Part shown: positions 22,301 to 31,477 of the stretch, piece after piece | Layout of the letters: each line of letters opens with the position of its first letter | Numbering within the stretch: position 1 is the first letter of the stretch | Assembly: GCA_037903475.1 (NCBI GenBank) | Contig: JBAJFG010000187.1 | Location: forward strand, 1,364,001-1,428,000 | DNA: 64,000 bases | From: Ancylostoma caninum | Taxonomy: Eukaryota; Nematoda; Chromadorea; Rhabditida; Ancylostomatidae | Direction of reading: 5' to 3' | Made by a program: the position numbers and the translations under genes | The notes under the pieces: generated by a model | What the model was told of the DNA's origin: nothing | Database searches by the model: none | The model's input: only the letters and a program-made list of their open reading frames with translations

Positions 22301-22938
22301 AGAAGTGAGGGTCCTTCATGAAGACAGTCGTTCAAGCTGGGTACATCCTTCATATGCGAGGATGCGTCGAACACTACACGGAGTTTGGTGGTCGAAGACG
22401 ATTCCTTGTAGACAGCTTGATGTGGGATGTAGTACACTAAAGGACTGTCAAACACGTACTCACCTACCTCTTCGATAAAACCGGAATCCAGGTGTTGTTG
22501 GATCGCGGCACAGTAATTACTCCAAACAGCGGGATTCTGACGTAACCTATGAAACTGGTCAAGCAGTCGACAGTATGCCAGCTGCTTGTTATCGCCAAGA
22601 TGTGGATGAAGTTCTTTCCAAGGAAACCTAACGTACAAATACCCTTCACTTACCTCGGACGTGCTCTCGAATTTTTCGAGGACACGTGTGTTAATGGCGG
22701 TGTCTTCGTCTTCGTGTGGATTATCTGTAATGCCTAAACTTTCTAGTTTCCAGAGTCTGGACACGACGTCTTCATCGTCATCGTCTTCTTCAAGGAGTTG
22801 ATATGTCCCGGCGGTTGTTCTTGGGGACATGCCTTGGGAAAAAACGAAGCGCCTGAAATGACTGTCCCAAACCTGGTATGGGTAAGGACTAACCCCGACG
22901 GAAGGCATACGGATGCCTCCTGGGTAACGATGTTCCAA
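19324..22938 (-). CDS. pol: BEL/Pao Pol: reverse transcriptase, RNase H, integrase
   Basis: Open for 1204 codons. It copies element RNA into DNA and inserts it in the genome. In order: start of the RT region LWKLESLGI; RT fingers and palm with TADVEKAFHQV and FGVKSSPFMLAAAI; the catalytic box as TYVDN near residue 311 (YVDD in many RTs); Pao-type RNase H with FGDASKPLYASCAY near 480, MELLAARN, FFSDSQIALHWI and the SEDNPADCATRG close near 606; integrase HHCC zinc finger ending CVICKK; integrase catalytic D, D and E in LDYLGPIYY (about 867), VYSDNATTFH (about 933) and GGFYERLV (about 982); then a DUF5641-like tail (PRVNDVVIIGDDN). The frame overlaps gag-protease by 196 bases and is shifted by -1, so it is probably made by ribosomal frameshifting. 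The first Met at 22938 is only the open-frame start. Confidence 0.95.
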   Translation of the reverse strand: MEHRYPGGIRMPSVGVSPYPYQVWDSHFRRFVFSQGMSPRTTAGTYQLLEEDDDDEDVVSRLWKLESLGITDNPHEDEDTAINTRVLEKFESTSEVSEGYLYVRFPWKELHPHLGDNKQLAYCRLLDQFHRLRQNPAVWSNYCAAIQQHLDSGFIEEVGEYVFDSPLVYYIPHQAVYKESSSTTKLRVVFDASSHMKDVPSLNDCLHEGPSLLPDIAGIHIRARLHRYLLTADVEKAFHQVRLQVSQRDVTRFLWLKDPSLPPSKDNLRFFRFTRIPFGVKSSPFMLAAAIRFYLKRLDSPLSREIERNTYVDNVVLGASSHEEATGKYRSAKSTFSHMHMNLREFLCSSHLTRNIIDPQDYAKEPTAGKLLGIPWDCVTDEFFIPIKISTVHVRSKRTALRAYASTYDPLGLLTPYMASAKLFIQDLWMKKLNWDDELDEEDQKKWSKILSDLQHPLPPIRRCLVHKGTSSGSLCIFGDASKPLYASCAYLVRRLPEVVTCRLVMAKSHLNDLKPMTIPRMELLAARNCVILAQFLLKEMDFNITQIHFFSDSQIALHWIHSSKPLKLFVQNRVSAIRKILDQFQEKGISTKFHYVASEDNPADCATRGIPTNVDADMWWNGPAFLRDHPDKWPYNDMDFTIPPVTTSDEDLEFKEVSLVSESSHCSVLPFTVTNSYNRLVRITAYVLKFLRRKIFSRVSATLQASLLQSIPALRNLSPDNIITAQDFQLSETLLVREHYRESEHALDQLHLDRLNAHRDELGLIRCPGRLENTRSKAPVLLVPTHPLTKLVVLQAHTSLYHQGVYGTMAHLRTRYLIPSLYRNVGKFLRTCVICKKINGRAYRYPDMPSLPAERVTRSRPFQKVGLDYLGPIYYRDTGGIRSKVWICLITCMATRAVHLEVVNSNSTQDFLLAFRRFLARRGTPDLVYSDNATTFHAGEDALNKLFFEHRSWKKIQEFSTIHRITWKFITPVSPWKGGFYERLVALFKSAFSKALGNRLLKLDQLHTVVVEIEAVINSRPITPYREKDPSIHVLKPCDFISPEVTLQLPPGADTYDIAVEGHRLSDWYKDTLEVLNCFWNIWYSEYLSALAQRHQRRLRQLRYTHTHPRVNDVVIIGDDNIPRGQWKLAIVTKLHSDNKGVVRSAEVRTSKGKFLTRSITHLYPLEISAQDDYNPRPKVKKSLLPTRIQPHRKVKRIRSYSM

Positions 22939-25226
22939 AAGTAGTCAATACCTATAAGAATGTCTGGCACTACAGTGACGGCAGTGTGGTAAAAGGGCAA
23001 ATCGAAACCCGAATCTTGAATAAACTGAATGTCTCGAGAGGACAACTGTGGTAAACGGCTACTACTACTTATGCAATTCCTAGTGTAGAGCATGAGTGTC
23101 AAAAGGTTACTGTTATGATCTTGAAACGTAACCTTAACCGTACCTGATGACTCAGTTGTCGAATTACCTCCAAAGGTGACGAGCTTGAGTGGTTTCGTGT
23201 TGGAGATGTGGAGACCTAGTTTGTTCGCAACTCTGATGGTGATGAAGCTGAGTTGAGATCCGGTATCGAGTAGTACCGTGACATCCTGAAAATGATCAGA
23301 TACATCACGAACTTTTGCCTTTACCAACATTAAGGTAGGATGTGAATTTTGTTCGCCATAGGCGAACTGTGACTGTGCAAAGCAGTCAACGTAGTCTGCG
23401 TGTTCGTTAGTACCGACTGAGTGTTGGGTGAAGTCGATGTCGGGTTGAGATGTTGATGATCGATGATGTCTACGACGCTCCGATGAAGGAGAGCCGTGTT
23501 CGGGTTCTCTGTCCGGCTGCCTGAAGGACACCGAACGAACCGGAGAACTTGATCTTGAATCCGAACGACTTCTGCGTGGGCTGCTTTCGCGCGTATGGTA
23601 GCTGCGATCACGAGAATGGTCTCGAGATCTGCGACTATCACGCGCTGGACTCGATGATGGTGACGAGTCTCTACGAGAGCTACGTCTAGCCCTAGTATCC
23701 TGTGATTCACGGCTGGATGACCTAAAATGACCTGAAGGGGAACGTTGTCTGAAATGAGAATGACAAACAAGATGATGATGATTTCCTCCACAGATCCTAC
23801 AAGATGGGTAATCACAGCTGTCACGACGATGTGGACGGAAACACTTGAAACACAATCTCTGCAAGGTGAGAATCTTTCTACGCATACTCACACGAATCCG
23901 TTGATCACAACGTCTGGACGAATGTGAAGACGAATCACAGAAACAACACTTAGACGGATCATATGTGACAGATGGTGACTTTGAACGAGAACGCGGACGT
24001 GGACTTGAACGTGGACGTTGACGCTCGGCACTGTGATCTCTACTAGACACAGATACAGCTGGACGAGGACAGGAGAGTTCAAATTTCTCCCTTGACGAAA
24101 TGATATTGTCCAGGTGAACCATCACTTGCTGAAGGTCAAAATCCGTTCCACGTTGAAACTCTGCGTCATTCAGCTTCTCCTGTATTACCAGGGGAAACTT
24201 AGAGCGCACGAGATCAATTATGGAAAGGACCTTGTTCAGATCTTCGTAACGCTTTAGCGAATGAAGGATACCTGATATTCGGAACCATGTGCTACGCATA
24301 TCTGGACCAACGTCTGACGCTGTCGGCAACTCCTGTAGAGCCTGGTGGAGTAGGGCTCTATTCATCCTCGGGCAATCGTAACGTTTCTTCAGCGCACGGA
24401 CCAGATGGTGGTAATTGTCCTGGCTGGGTTCCAGATCCTGCAGCACAGCTTTCGCGTCTCCCGTCAGCAAACTCTGCAAGTAGAGGTATTTCATGCTGAG
24501 ATCGATGTTCTCGTCCTTGTGGACAGCTAACTCGAATGAACACCAAAATTGCTGAAACTTAGTGATATCTCCATCGAACGTTGGCAACGCTAACTTCTCC
24601 AACTGAATGGACAAGCGCGGACGAGTGGAAACCTCATTGGTGTCAGCAATCGGCTTGTTGGAATTGGTCATTTGATGTCCAATCGGCGAAAGGTGAAGAT
24701 CTTCCAAATGTCTCACGGGATCGACCTGAAGATCTGCCACATGTGTGTGTGTGCGTTCCGAAGAACGCTGTGGGGTTGATTCCGTCGTCGTAGTCCTACG
24801 AGTCTCCTCGCTGATGGCGGTCGCGAGCCTATGGACACGGAGTGAGTGTAGTGTGTCGTTATCCGCATCGCAGTTAACCTGTAAGGTGTGAAGAAGAGAT
24901 TCCGCCTCAACCTGAATTTGTGTCAGGTTGTGCTCGTTCACAAACGCGTTATAGGCCAACTGATCCTGTTCTGAACACGTAGGCGAAGCAACATGATAAG
25001 ACAACACATTGATGCGCTCACGAAGGATGGAAAGAGCGGCTTTAACCTGGGAAATGTGGGAAAGGAAAGCTACATGACGCTCCTGGAGCTGATGGAACTG
25101 CTCACTAACGGAAGCGTCCGACACGTAAGGATGTAACAGGGTAGAACTTACCTGTCCCATCGCTTCGTTGAGGTCCTCGATTGCTGCGGTGATGCGAGTC
25201 GTGTACGTGGCGACGGTCGTAGCCAT
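22743..25226 (-). CDS. gag: BEL/Pao Gag and aspartic protease polyprotein
   Basis: I place the start at the ATG at 25226 (MATTVATYTTR), giving 827 residues. The frame is open up to an ATG at 25484, but those extra 86 residues look like leader and have no family features. Order: N-terminal helical region; DUF1759 (LPTFDGDITKFQQFW, about residue 212, to about 360); Arg/Ser-rich segments; three zinc knuckles near 427, 460 and 478 (CCFCDSSSHSSRRC, CFKCFRPHRRDSC, CRICGGNHHHLVC); an RS-rich linker; then a DUF1758-type retropepsin with the active-site triplet in VLLDTGSQLSFI near 654 and the closing motif RFGTVISG. The ORF ends inside the pol overlap. It packages element RNA and matures the polyproteins. 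Confidence 0.93.
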   Translation of the reverse strand: MATTVATYTTRITAAIEDLNEAMGQVSSTLLHPYVSDASVSEQFHQLQERHVAFLSHISQVKAALSILRERINVLSYHVASPTCSEQDQLAYNAFVNEHNLTQIQVEAESLLHTLQVNCDADNDTLHSLRVHRLATAISEETRRTTTTESTPQRSSERTHTHVADLQVDPVRHLEDLHLSPIGHQMTNSNKPIADTNEVSTRPRLSIQLEKLALPTFDGDITKFQQFWCSFELAVHKDENIDLSMKYLYLQSLLTGDAKAVLQDLEPSQDNYHHLVRALKKRYDCPRMNRALLHQALQELPTASDVGPDMRSTWFRISGILHSLKRYEDLNKVLSIIDLVRSKFPLVIQEKLNDAEFQRGTDFDLQQVMVHLDNIISSREKFELSCPRPAVSVSSRDHSAERQRPRSSPRPRSRSKSPSVTYDPSKCCFCDSSSHSSRRCDQRIRVSMRRKILTLQRLCFKCFRPHRRDSCDYPSCRICGGNHHHLVCHSHFRQRSPSGHFRSSSRESQDTRARRSSRRDSSPSSSPARDSRRSRDHSRDRSYHTRESSPRRSRSDSRSSSPVRSVSFRQPDREPEHGSPSSERRRHHRSSTSQPDIDFTQHSVGTNEHADYVDCFAQSQFAYGEQNSHPTLMLVKAKVRDVSDHFQDVTVLLDTGSQLSFITIRVANKLGLHISNTKPLKLVTFGGNSTTESSGTVKVTFQDHNSNLLTLMLYTRNCISSSSRLPQLSSRDIQFIQDSGFDLPFYHTAVTVVPDILIGIDYFWNIVTQEASVCLPSGLVLTHTRFGTVISGASFFPKACPQEQPPGHINSLKKTMTMKTSCPDSGN

Positions 25227-25980
25227 AACGTCCAAGGAGTATGCTTGCAGGGGGTAGTAACTGCAGAAAAATCCACCCAAAGTATCTAAAATGACAATTC
25301 GTGAATATACTATACAAAGCCTATCCAACAATGGCAGGTGGCCAATATGCGAACGATATGAGCAGCAATAGTACAGGCGAATGCAACAAGGAATGCTGTG
25401 TATAATGATCACAAGCGACAATGCATAAGGCACAAGGAATGCAACAGAGAATGATGATTTACCACAAGGTTGCACGGAGCACAAGAACGGGATGAGATAC
25501 GACTACTGCCAGCAGCGCCAAAGCCTTAGATAACGCTCTGAGGCGTGTTTAAGTGCAAACCCCATCGACCACAAAAACACAACAGACGAATACGTGCAGC
25601 ACACGCCACTGCACCATGCGAAAGTAATCGCAGAAGGCTTTTTAGGATATGCAACAAAAACCTGGCCAACAGATAGGGACTAAGCCTGCCCTAGGGTCCG
25701 CGGTCACCTACCTCCTACGCTTGGATGGGAATTTTTTCTCCCTATGTAACACAAGCTGCAGATAGCGAGCCAAGTAGGTCTTAGCTGCAAAGCCCTGTTA
25801 TCCCCTAGCTACCACTAGCCCTTGCCGAGTCCCATCTACGAACCTATGACGTGCATAAGTTTTGCGCTGTATAGTTAGAGGTTGACTACAAAGCAGTTGT
25901 GCAGTGGGCTATGCGGGAGCAAACGCAAGCAGGGTCCGATCGCAATAACCAAACGCGGGTTTGCCATCCCCACGGCTGAT
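25227..25980 (-). other. Retrotransposon leader (5' untranslated)
   Basis: This is the sequence between the primer binding site and the Gag start. An in-frame extension of Gag to an ATG at 25484 is possible, but its composition is hydrophobic-Cys-rich and unlike the rest. RNA packaging signals would be expected here. Confidence 0.55.
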
Positions 25981-25998
25981 CACAGTCCAGATGCACCA
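25981..25998 (-). promoter_or_regulatory. Primer binding site of the BEL/Pao element
   Basis: In sense, TGGTGCATCTGGACTGTG follows the 5' LTR with no gap. The leading TGG pairs with the CCA tail of a tRNA, which fixes both the LTR boundary and the minus-strand orientation. I cannot name the tRNA. Confidence 0.82.
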
Positions 25999-26895
25999 TG
26001 TCGTGATTTCCCGGCGTCACTCACGGAGTGGCTAGCAGACCCAGAACTAACGCATCGGCGGAGCAACTACCAGGAAACCCGCAACCTAATGCAGACGGGA
26101 CATGTAACCCGCCAAGGTTGATAGCACGTTGGCTTGCGTCAGAATGCATGTATTCACCTGCCACGTAACTCAAAGCACCACTGCAGTGGAGGCCCCTAAG
26201 CTACCAACCATATCAAACACTCTAGTTACACAACTAGCACCCGGGCATCTCCAGATGCTCCAACACTGACTCATGTGACGCAACAGTACGACACATATGA
26301 TATGAAGGAGAGCTGCCACCATCTCCTGCCAGCGCTGCACATATGCAAGATGTTAACTGTACTGTCTATACAACCGCCTCTTCGCGGCACACGTCTGTAG
26401 TTCTTGCTACACAACACGAACACATAAAACTGCCCAAATTCATGGCCCGCATAATACTATACACAAATATACAACATAAACACTAAGGGAAGGATCCAAC
26501 CAACCCAGTCACTAGGGGTCTCAGCAAGCACAAATCCTCGGCCGTTCGGACAAGCGGGCAGTGTGAGCCTGTGCTCAACGCCTCCACGCAGACCTTACTG
26601 ACACCGAGTTACCTCAGACTTGGGGCTGCTCCTTTCCTGTTTCCCGTGGCCTGTGTACTGGTGGAATCGACACTGTGACCATCATCTAACCATCTTCAAA
26701 CCATCATCCGCTGACTGTAGGCAACCGCTCCCTTTGGTGGACTGACGACGAATGAACTTGCAGTACTGACGCGTCGGCTATTTATACGTTTTCGGCGGAA
26801 GGGGCGGAGCCTAATTTGGAGGAGCGTGGGGACCATGCGCGCGCGACCTGGCTTTCATAACGATGACGCAAAAAGAGTTGCACGAAGTCGCAACA
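25999..26895 (-). repeat. 5' LTR of the BEL/Pao element
   Basis: An 897 bp direct repeat of 15099-15996 with TG...CA ends in sense. It contains the presumed promoter (TATA box at 26779-26786) and abuts the primer binding site. The first 5 bases outside (GCCCA on the plus strand) do not match those outside the other LTR. Confidence 0.95.
26779..26786 (-). promoter_or_regulatory. TATA box in the 5' LTR
   Basis: TATAAATA on the sense strand, about 110 bases from the start of the 5' LTR, is conserved in the 3' LTR copy at 15880-15887. It implies a short U3, with transcription starting some 25-30 bases further on. Confidence 0.65.
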
Positions 26896-28339
26896 GCCCA
26901 GTTGGAACGGTTATATGTATTAGTTAAGTAAAAGGGACAAAACAAGCGATTCCCTCATGCTACAACTCATCCAGAGGATAGACGGATACCCATCTACCAC
27001 CGCCCCCTATACCTCGGGAGTGCTGATGTCAAGCAAGCTCCGTGGAATTATTGGGGCCATTGGCCTGGGACCGCGGCCTTCAAAGGCAGCACCCACGGTA
27101 ATCTTCATCTTCGAATTTTTGAGAGTTTTTGAACCTCAGGCATTGTGCCGACAATTCTGTGTTGGAAGTGCTGTCAGAGACCCCGCATTTCATGAGATAT
27201 CACAAGTATAACATCAGTTCAACATTTCAAACCCAGCCTGCTGGTACAAGTTGATGCGCAGAAATGGCCGTGGGGCGATGTTGGAACGAATCAGCTGTTC
27301 TCACATACAATCGCTCAGTTTTTCTTAGAAAAAATTTTGTTCCGCACACTTTTCCCTACCATTCTTACACTATTGTGGCTGCAACTGTCTGTTTGCTTTT
27401 CAATCATAACTTAATCCAGCTGTTTTCCATTTTTCTCTTTTCATAACATCCATTTCCTTCTATTTTGTGTGTTTGTACTATTTCTTTCCCATTCTTTCCC
27501 ACTTGTACTCGTTTTTTCTTTACCAGCAAGTCTGTGCGACCCACACTTCATTTTCTTCTGATTTCTGTTCTTTTCTGACTTGAATATGCTGCAAAACCAC
27601 GAAAATATCCAAATCCGTCGAGGAAATACGTGGCGATCAAGCCAGTATTGTCGACTTTTTGCCCTGCCCCAAGCCCAACCACTCGACCGTTTTGTTCAAA
27701 TTCAGAGTATCCTTGAATTGTTTCCCGGTGACTTTCAAGTAGAAGTGACCCTCATATTCGTGTTCCTCATGGTCGAAAACCTAAGGTATCTTGAAATCTT
27801 GGAGTTGAAAATTTTCGTGAGTGCTGCCTTTGAAGCATTTACAAGATGGATCTCACCGAAATCGTTGGTGATAGACTGTTGGCTCGGAAGATTCTATGTT
27901 TGAGGTCATTAGGATTTCAGGAAACAGACAGGCGACGAAACAAACAGACTGTCTGGCAATTTAAGTGCAGTAGATGCGTGCGTTTGACGCGCGTGCGTCT
28001 ATATGACGAAGGATAGGGCTAGTCGCATCGCGGATGCATCTCACAATCAGACGTACGCGTTTACGGTTTCACAACGGCCGCCCTTTCCGTTCATTGAGGG
28101 TGCACATGCCGCGTTGACTGGTCTTCATCGAAAATTTTTCGTAAACGGAAGCGTGGATCTGACGCGCGAATGATGTATCAGCAGGTTTGTCCTTGACAAA
28201 CGGACGCAAGTTTGCACAGATCCACATATGCCATCAAGTTCAATTTTGGCTATCTGTAAGCTGTATCCTATCAGTTTTCGAACAAGCTTGGACATGCTTC
28301 CTCCAAAATCAGGAACTATTCCTTCAACGTTCATTCTCA
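26896..28339. other. Intergenic; inverted pair about 27083/27838
   Basis: No gene is recognised. CTTCAAAGGCAGCACCCACG near 27083 has its near-perfect inverse CGTGAGTGCTGCCTTTGAAG near 27818. The pair brackets about 755 bases that may be a decayed element. A T/C-rich stretch (27300-27560) lies inside it. Confidence 0.45.
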
Positions 28340-31236
28340 ATGACGCAGCTAAGGCTTGTGGTGGTTTCCCTTCTCTTATTAGCTGCTCTTGGTGTTCTCT
28401 ACCTCGGCGGATTGAGGCCAGCCAACCTAAAACCTCTTTACAACAATATCGTCGAATTAAATGCGGTTGTGAAGAACTTGACGAAGGTAGAAGGTACGCA
28501 CCTTCTTCATTTTTACACGAAAAGGATACGTGTCCCCTTATACTAATTTACTACTTACTTGTCCATTGTGATTAAAGAGATACGCAACGCATGGATGAGA
28601 GACTATTACGCGAAGCAGGCATTAGAGCGAGTGGAACAACTGCACCGCATAGGAGATTCGTCTGGGTTCCAGATTCTGTACAATGTTATTGTTCCGGAGG
28701 TTAGCGCGATTACAGTTCATCAATTTCATCCCTTCTGGCTATACTCCTCGAAGAGTTTAGCAGTTTTGGTCGCTGCGGCGGCCGCGACAATGATTTCGAC
28801 ACATATCGATTGCGCGGGGACGTCGCTAAAGCTGTCGCCGCCGGCAGCGAATCGATCGATACCTACCAAAAACACTGTCGCTGCCAACAAAATTGCCGGA
28901 CGCCTTGAGCGACATCGTCATGCTTTTACGATCAAGTGGCCTGTAGTACCCTCAATCTCATTTCCTAGGTGCAATGTCCAGTATTGGTAAGGGTCGGATC
29001 GATAGTTGATGGCGGAAAATTTGTATGTAATCCGAGTGCCATATCTGAAAAGAATTGCAGGTGACGTTTTCTCCTTCTTTCAAAGAAATACACAGCCGAT
29101 GATGATGCTTTTACAGAATCTATTCACTTGGAATTAACGACGAAATTTCGTTCGATCAAGAAATTCAAAAGATAACAGGAAATAGATGCCGTATATATGG
29201 CTATGACGATGTTGGTTCGACAACATACAGGGCACTCCAAACATCCGTGTGCAACGGGCGGGACCGCGGCGCGGCCCTCTTGGCCAGAGGCGCAGGCGCC
29301 GTGTGCTTGCTCTGGTTGTCTGCTTCTGCCAGCAGCAGAGAAGTCGAGTGTCACGCCGCGCTGCGGCCCGTCGGCCGTTTGAAGTTCCCTGTAAAATCCA
29401 TATGAAAATCCACATTCTTTTGAACTGAGGCTAAGTTGAAAAGGAAAGTTCGCTCCTAAGTGGTCGAATTTCTGTTCCTTTTGTGTTTTCATATAGAATA
29501 CTTTCGTTTCAGCGAGAGCAACAACAATATACAAAAGATCGTTATAAGGAGATTAATGGCAAACTTGAAGTCATTCACATCTCAGAATCTGAGGGACATC
29601 GAATAGGTAATAGAGTTTCTACAAAAAAATTACAATAAATTTCTCATAATGGAAATGTATAAGCAAACTGGTGGTGGACAGGGGTGCGGTAGAGGAACTG
29701 ACACAAAATGTAAAACAAAAGGCCGTAAAACAGTAAAAAAAAATGGACGTGAAGCGGTAAGTGTTGCGCAGAAAACGGAAAATTTTTCATATTCCGGTGG
29801 TAATGATTTGGATAGTCTTCCTCGAGGACCTAGATCCCTCACTGAGCATGTAATTTTTAAAACTTTTTTTTCATATTCATCTTTTCCATCTTCATTCTCC
29901 ATCCTCCTTACTGGGGAGTTCCACGGGAGGTTGCTACACAAGTTTTTGCCTGAAGCCCTTTTAGGGGTGGGAACGAAACGGAGAATTCATACTTCTTTTA
30001 TTACTTTCTTTTCTATTCTTATCTTTCGCAAACTAGTCATTTATTTATTCACAAGTTCCGGATGATTTTTCAAACACTTGTTGTGTATCATGTGGCGCCG
30101 TTTGTACAACTTGCTGTCACTCTTTCTTACTGGCGAGTTGACAATTCAAAGCATGTTGACAACTTGTTTTTGCCATTTTTGCTGACAACTTGTCAATCGT
30201 ACAAAATCGCCGGCAATTTGCCTTCGTATTTTCTTGCTGAACTCTAGCCGGCCGTTAAGGCTTGCCGAGAACTTAATTTTGGTTTCTGTTTCCTTTTTTT
30301 TTTCAAAAACGCTACGGTATCCACTGCCTCGTGTCTTCAATGGTTGCATCGTATATTGCGTGGGTCAGGAAACTAGCGTGCAATTTGCCTTGACTCTCAA
30401 GCACTGACGAGTTGTTCAGCTGAAAGGTTGTCGACAACTTGCCCACGGCCTTGCTGGAACTTGCCGTCAAGTTTTCCTAATGAGAACATGGTCGACAACT
30501 TGTTTCGGCCCACCTTCTCGTCAGGACAAGTTGTAGGGAGGAAATGTTGCTGACAACTTGTTTTCGGATGCTATGATGACGTTAGTATTGCCAAAGGCAA
30601 CGTGGATGCCTGCAAGTTGTTTCGGGGCAGAGATGGGCTTACAACTTGTCCTAGAGGTTCTGATTGCTCACAGAGACCTTCGCGTACGATGCAGCTCAAG
30701 AAAACTGCTATGATAAATACATAAATGAATAAATAAATAGACTAGTACAAATAAATAAATAAATAAATAATGTCATTTGTTCCAGAGGACCTTTTTGATT
30801 CGAATAACGACACTTTCGCTGACATTCTCAAAATCGACGTGGAAGGTGCCGAAATGACTACATTGGTGCCGTTTTTATCCAATAGAAAGTATAGAGTTTG
30901 TCAGGTAGCGCACTGACATCTACTTTCTTTGTTTAATCCTGAATTCACTTTTTTCACCTTTGAGATACTGGTGGAAATGCATGGATCAGCGAAGACCCAT
31001 CTCAAACTTCTTGCTGGCATAGCCAAGTAAGAGACTCAAGCATTCCATTTTCAAATGTAATGTTACCATGTTAGAAACCGAACTTGTAATGTTTCATGCT
31101 CAATTACGCACTATTTTCCTACGAAGTCAACGGAAATGGCATGGAAGCTTGTGAGTACTGCTTCATCCATGCCAGCTGCATGAAACAATATGGAGCTGTG
31201 GAGCTGAAAAGATATCTGAATGATGTTAGATGGTGA
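28340..31236 (+). CDS. METTL24-like (Methyltransf_22 family) methyltransferase
   Basis: Exons 28340-28493, 28578-28699, 28969-29060, 29117-29210, 29513-29606, 30786-30904, 30965-31026 and 31098-31236 (stop TGA) join in phase to 291 residues. An ATG at 28340 opens an N-terminal hydrophobic segment (residues about 4-24), a signal anchor placing the enzyme in the secretory pathway. Family motifs: RVGSIVDGGKFVCNP, IYSLGINDEISFDQEI (SAM-fold strand and loop), ILKIDVEGAEM, ILVEMHGSAKTHL and the C-terminal ALFSYEVN...CEYCFIHASC. It is shorter than vertebrate METTL24. The substrate is unknown. Three oddities: donor 29211 is GTTGGT; the acceptor before 30965 is TTTGAG; and the last intron ends TTTCAT instead of TTTCAG, so the final exon is joined only by homology and phase. 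The first donor could instead be 28487 with acceptor 28580. Confidence 0.85.
30100..30660. repeat. Cluster of GACAACTTG motifs in an intron
   Basis: Within methyltransferase intron 29607-30785 the motif GACAACTTG, or its inverse CAAGTTGT(C), recurs about ten times at irregular spacing (for example TTGACAACTTG, TCGACAACTTG, CTGACAACTTG, GGACAAGTTGT). The sequence between is not repeated. It is neither a plain tandem repeat nor a MITE. Confidence 0.7.
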
Positions 31237-31244
31237 AAACGACT

Positions 31245-31445
31245 GGTGAAAAGGGAGTTGGGGGGGGCCACTCCTCTGAAGCCTAAGCCTAAGCCTTAGG
31301 GTTAGGCTTAAACGCATGCTTAAGCGTAGGATTAGGCTTAGGCTTAGCTAAGGCTTAGGCTTAGGCTAGTGCTTTTACTTAGGCTTACAAGGTGAAGCCT
31401 ATGACCTTTTATAGGGTGGCCCCCCCCCCCAACTCCCTTTTCGCC
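31245..31445. mobile_element. MULE-like MITE carrying telomeric TTAGGC repeats
   Basis: A 201 bp element with inverted ends GGTGAAAAGGGAGTTGGGGG and, reversed from the right, GGCGAAAAGGGAGTTGGGGG. The 9-mer AAAACGACT directly flanks it (31236-31244 and 31446-31454). The interior is filled with GCCTAAGCCTAAGCC and TTAGGCTTAGGCTTAG-like runs on both strands, which is the nematode telomere unit in inverted halves. The left duplication begins on the last base of the methyltransferase stop codon, so the element lies in that 3' UTR. Confidence 0.85.
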
Positions 31446-31477
31446 AAAACGACTATTATTCAGTGACGTCAGAGTTA

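Larger units (their letters stand above)
15099..26895 (-). mobile_element. BEL/Pao LTR retrotransposon, full length
   Basis: Sense is the minus strand. Order in sense: 5' LTR (26895-25999), primer binding site, leader, gag-protease ORF, RT-RNase H-integrase ORF, spacer, third zinc-knuckle ORF, 3' LTR (15996-15099). The family is set by DUF1759 in Gag, DUF1758-type protease, Pao-type RT/RNase H and a DUF5641-like integrase tail. All three ORFs are open. The LTRs differ at about 40 of 898 positions by my hand count (about 4%), so this is not a very recent insertion. The 5-9 bases outside the two LTRs do not match, so no target duplication is visible. Confidence 0.95.

Noticed and set aside
23330..23824. 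164-codon minus frame inside gag
   Set aside because: It is an alternate-frame shadow of the RS-rich Gag segment.
29124..29534. Long antisense frames over a GC-rich block
   Set aside because: They overlap true methyltransferase exons on the other strand and an imperfect inverted repeat (29235-29395).
31265..31400. Possible chromosome-end or fusion scar from TTAGGC repeats
   Set aside because: The repeats are inside a bounded element with inverted ends and 9-bp duplications, so a fusion is not needed to explain them.
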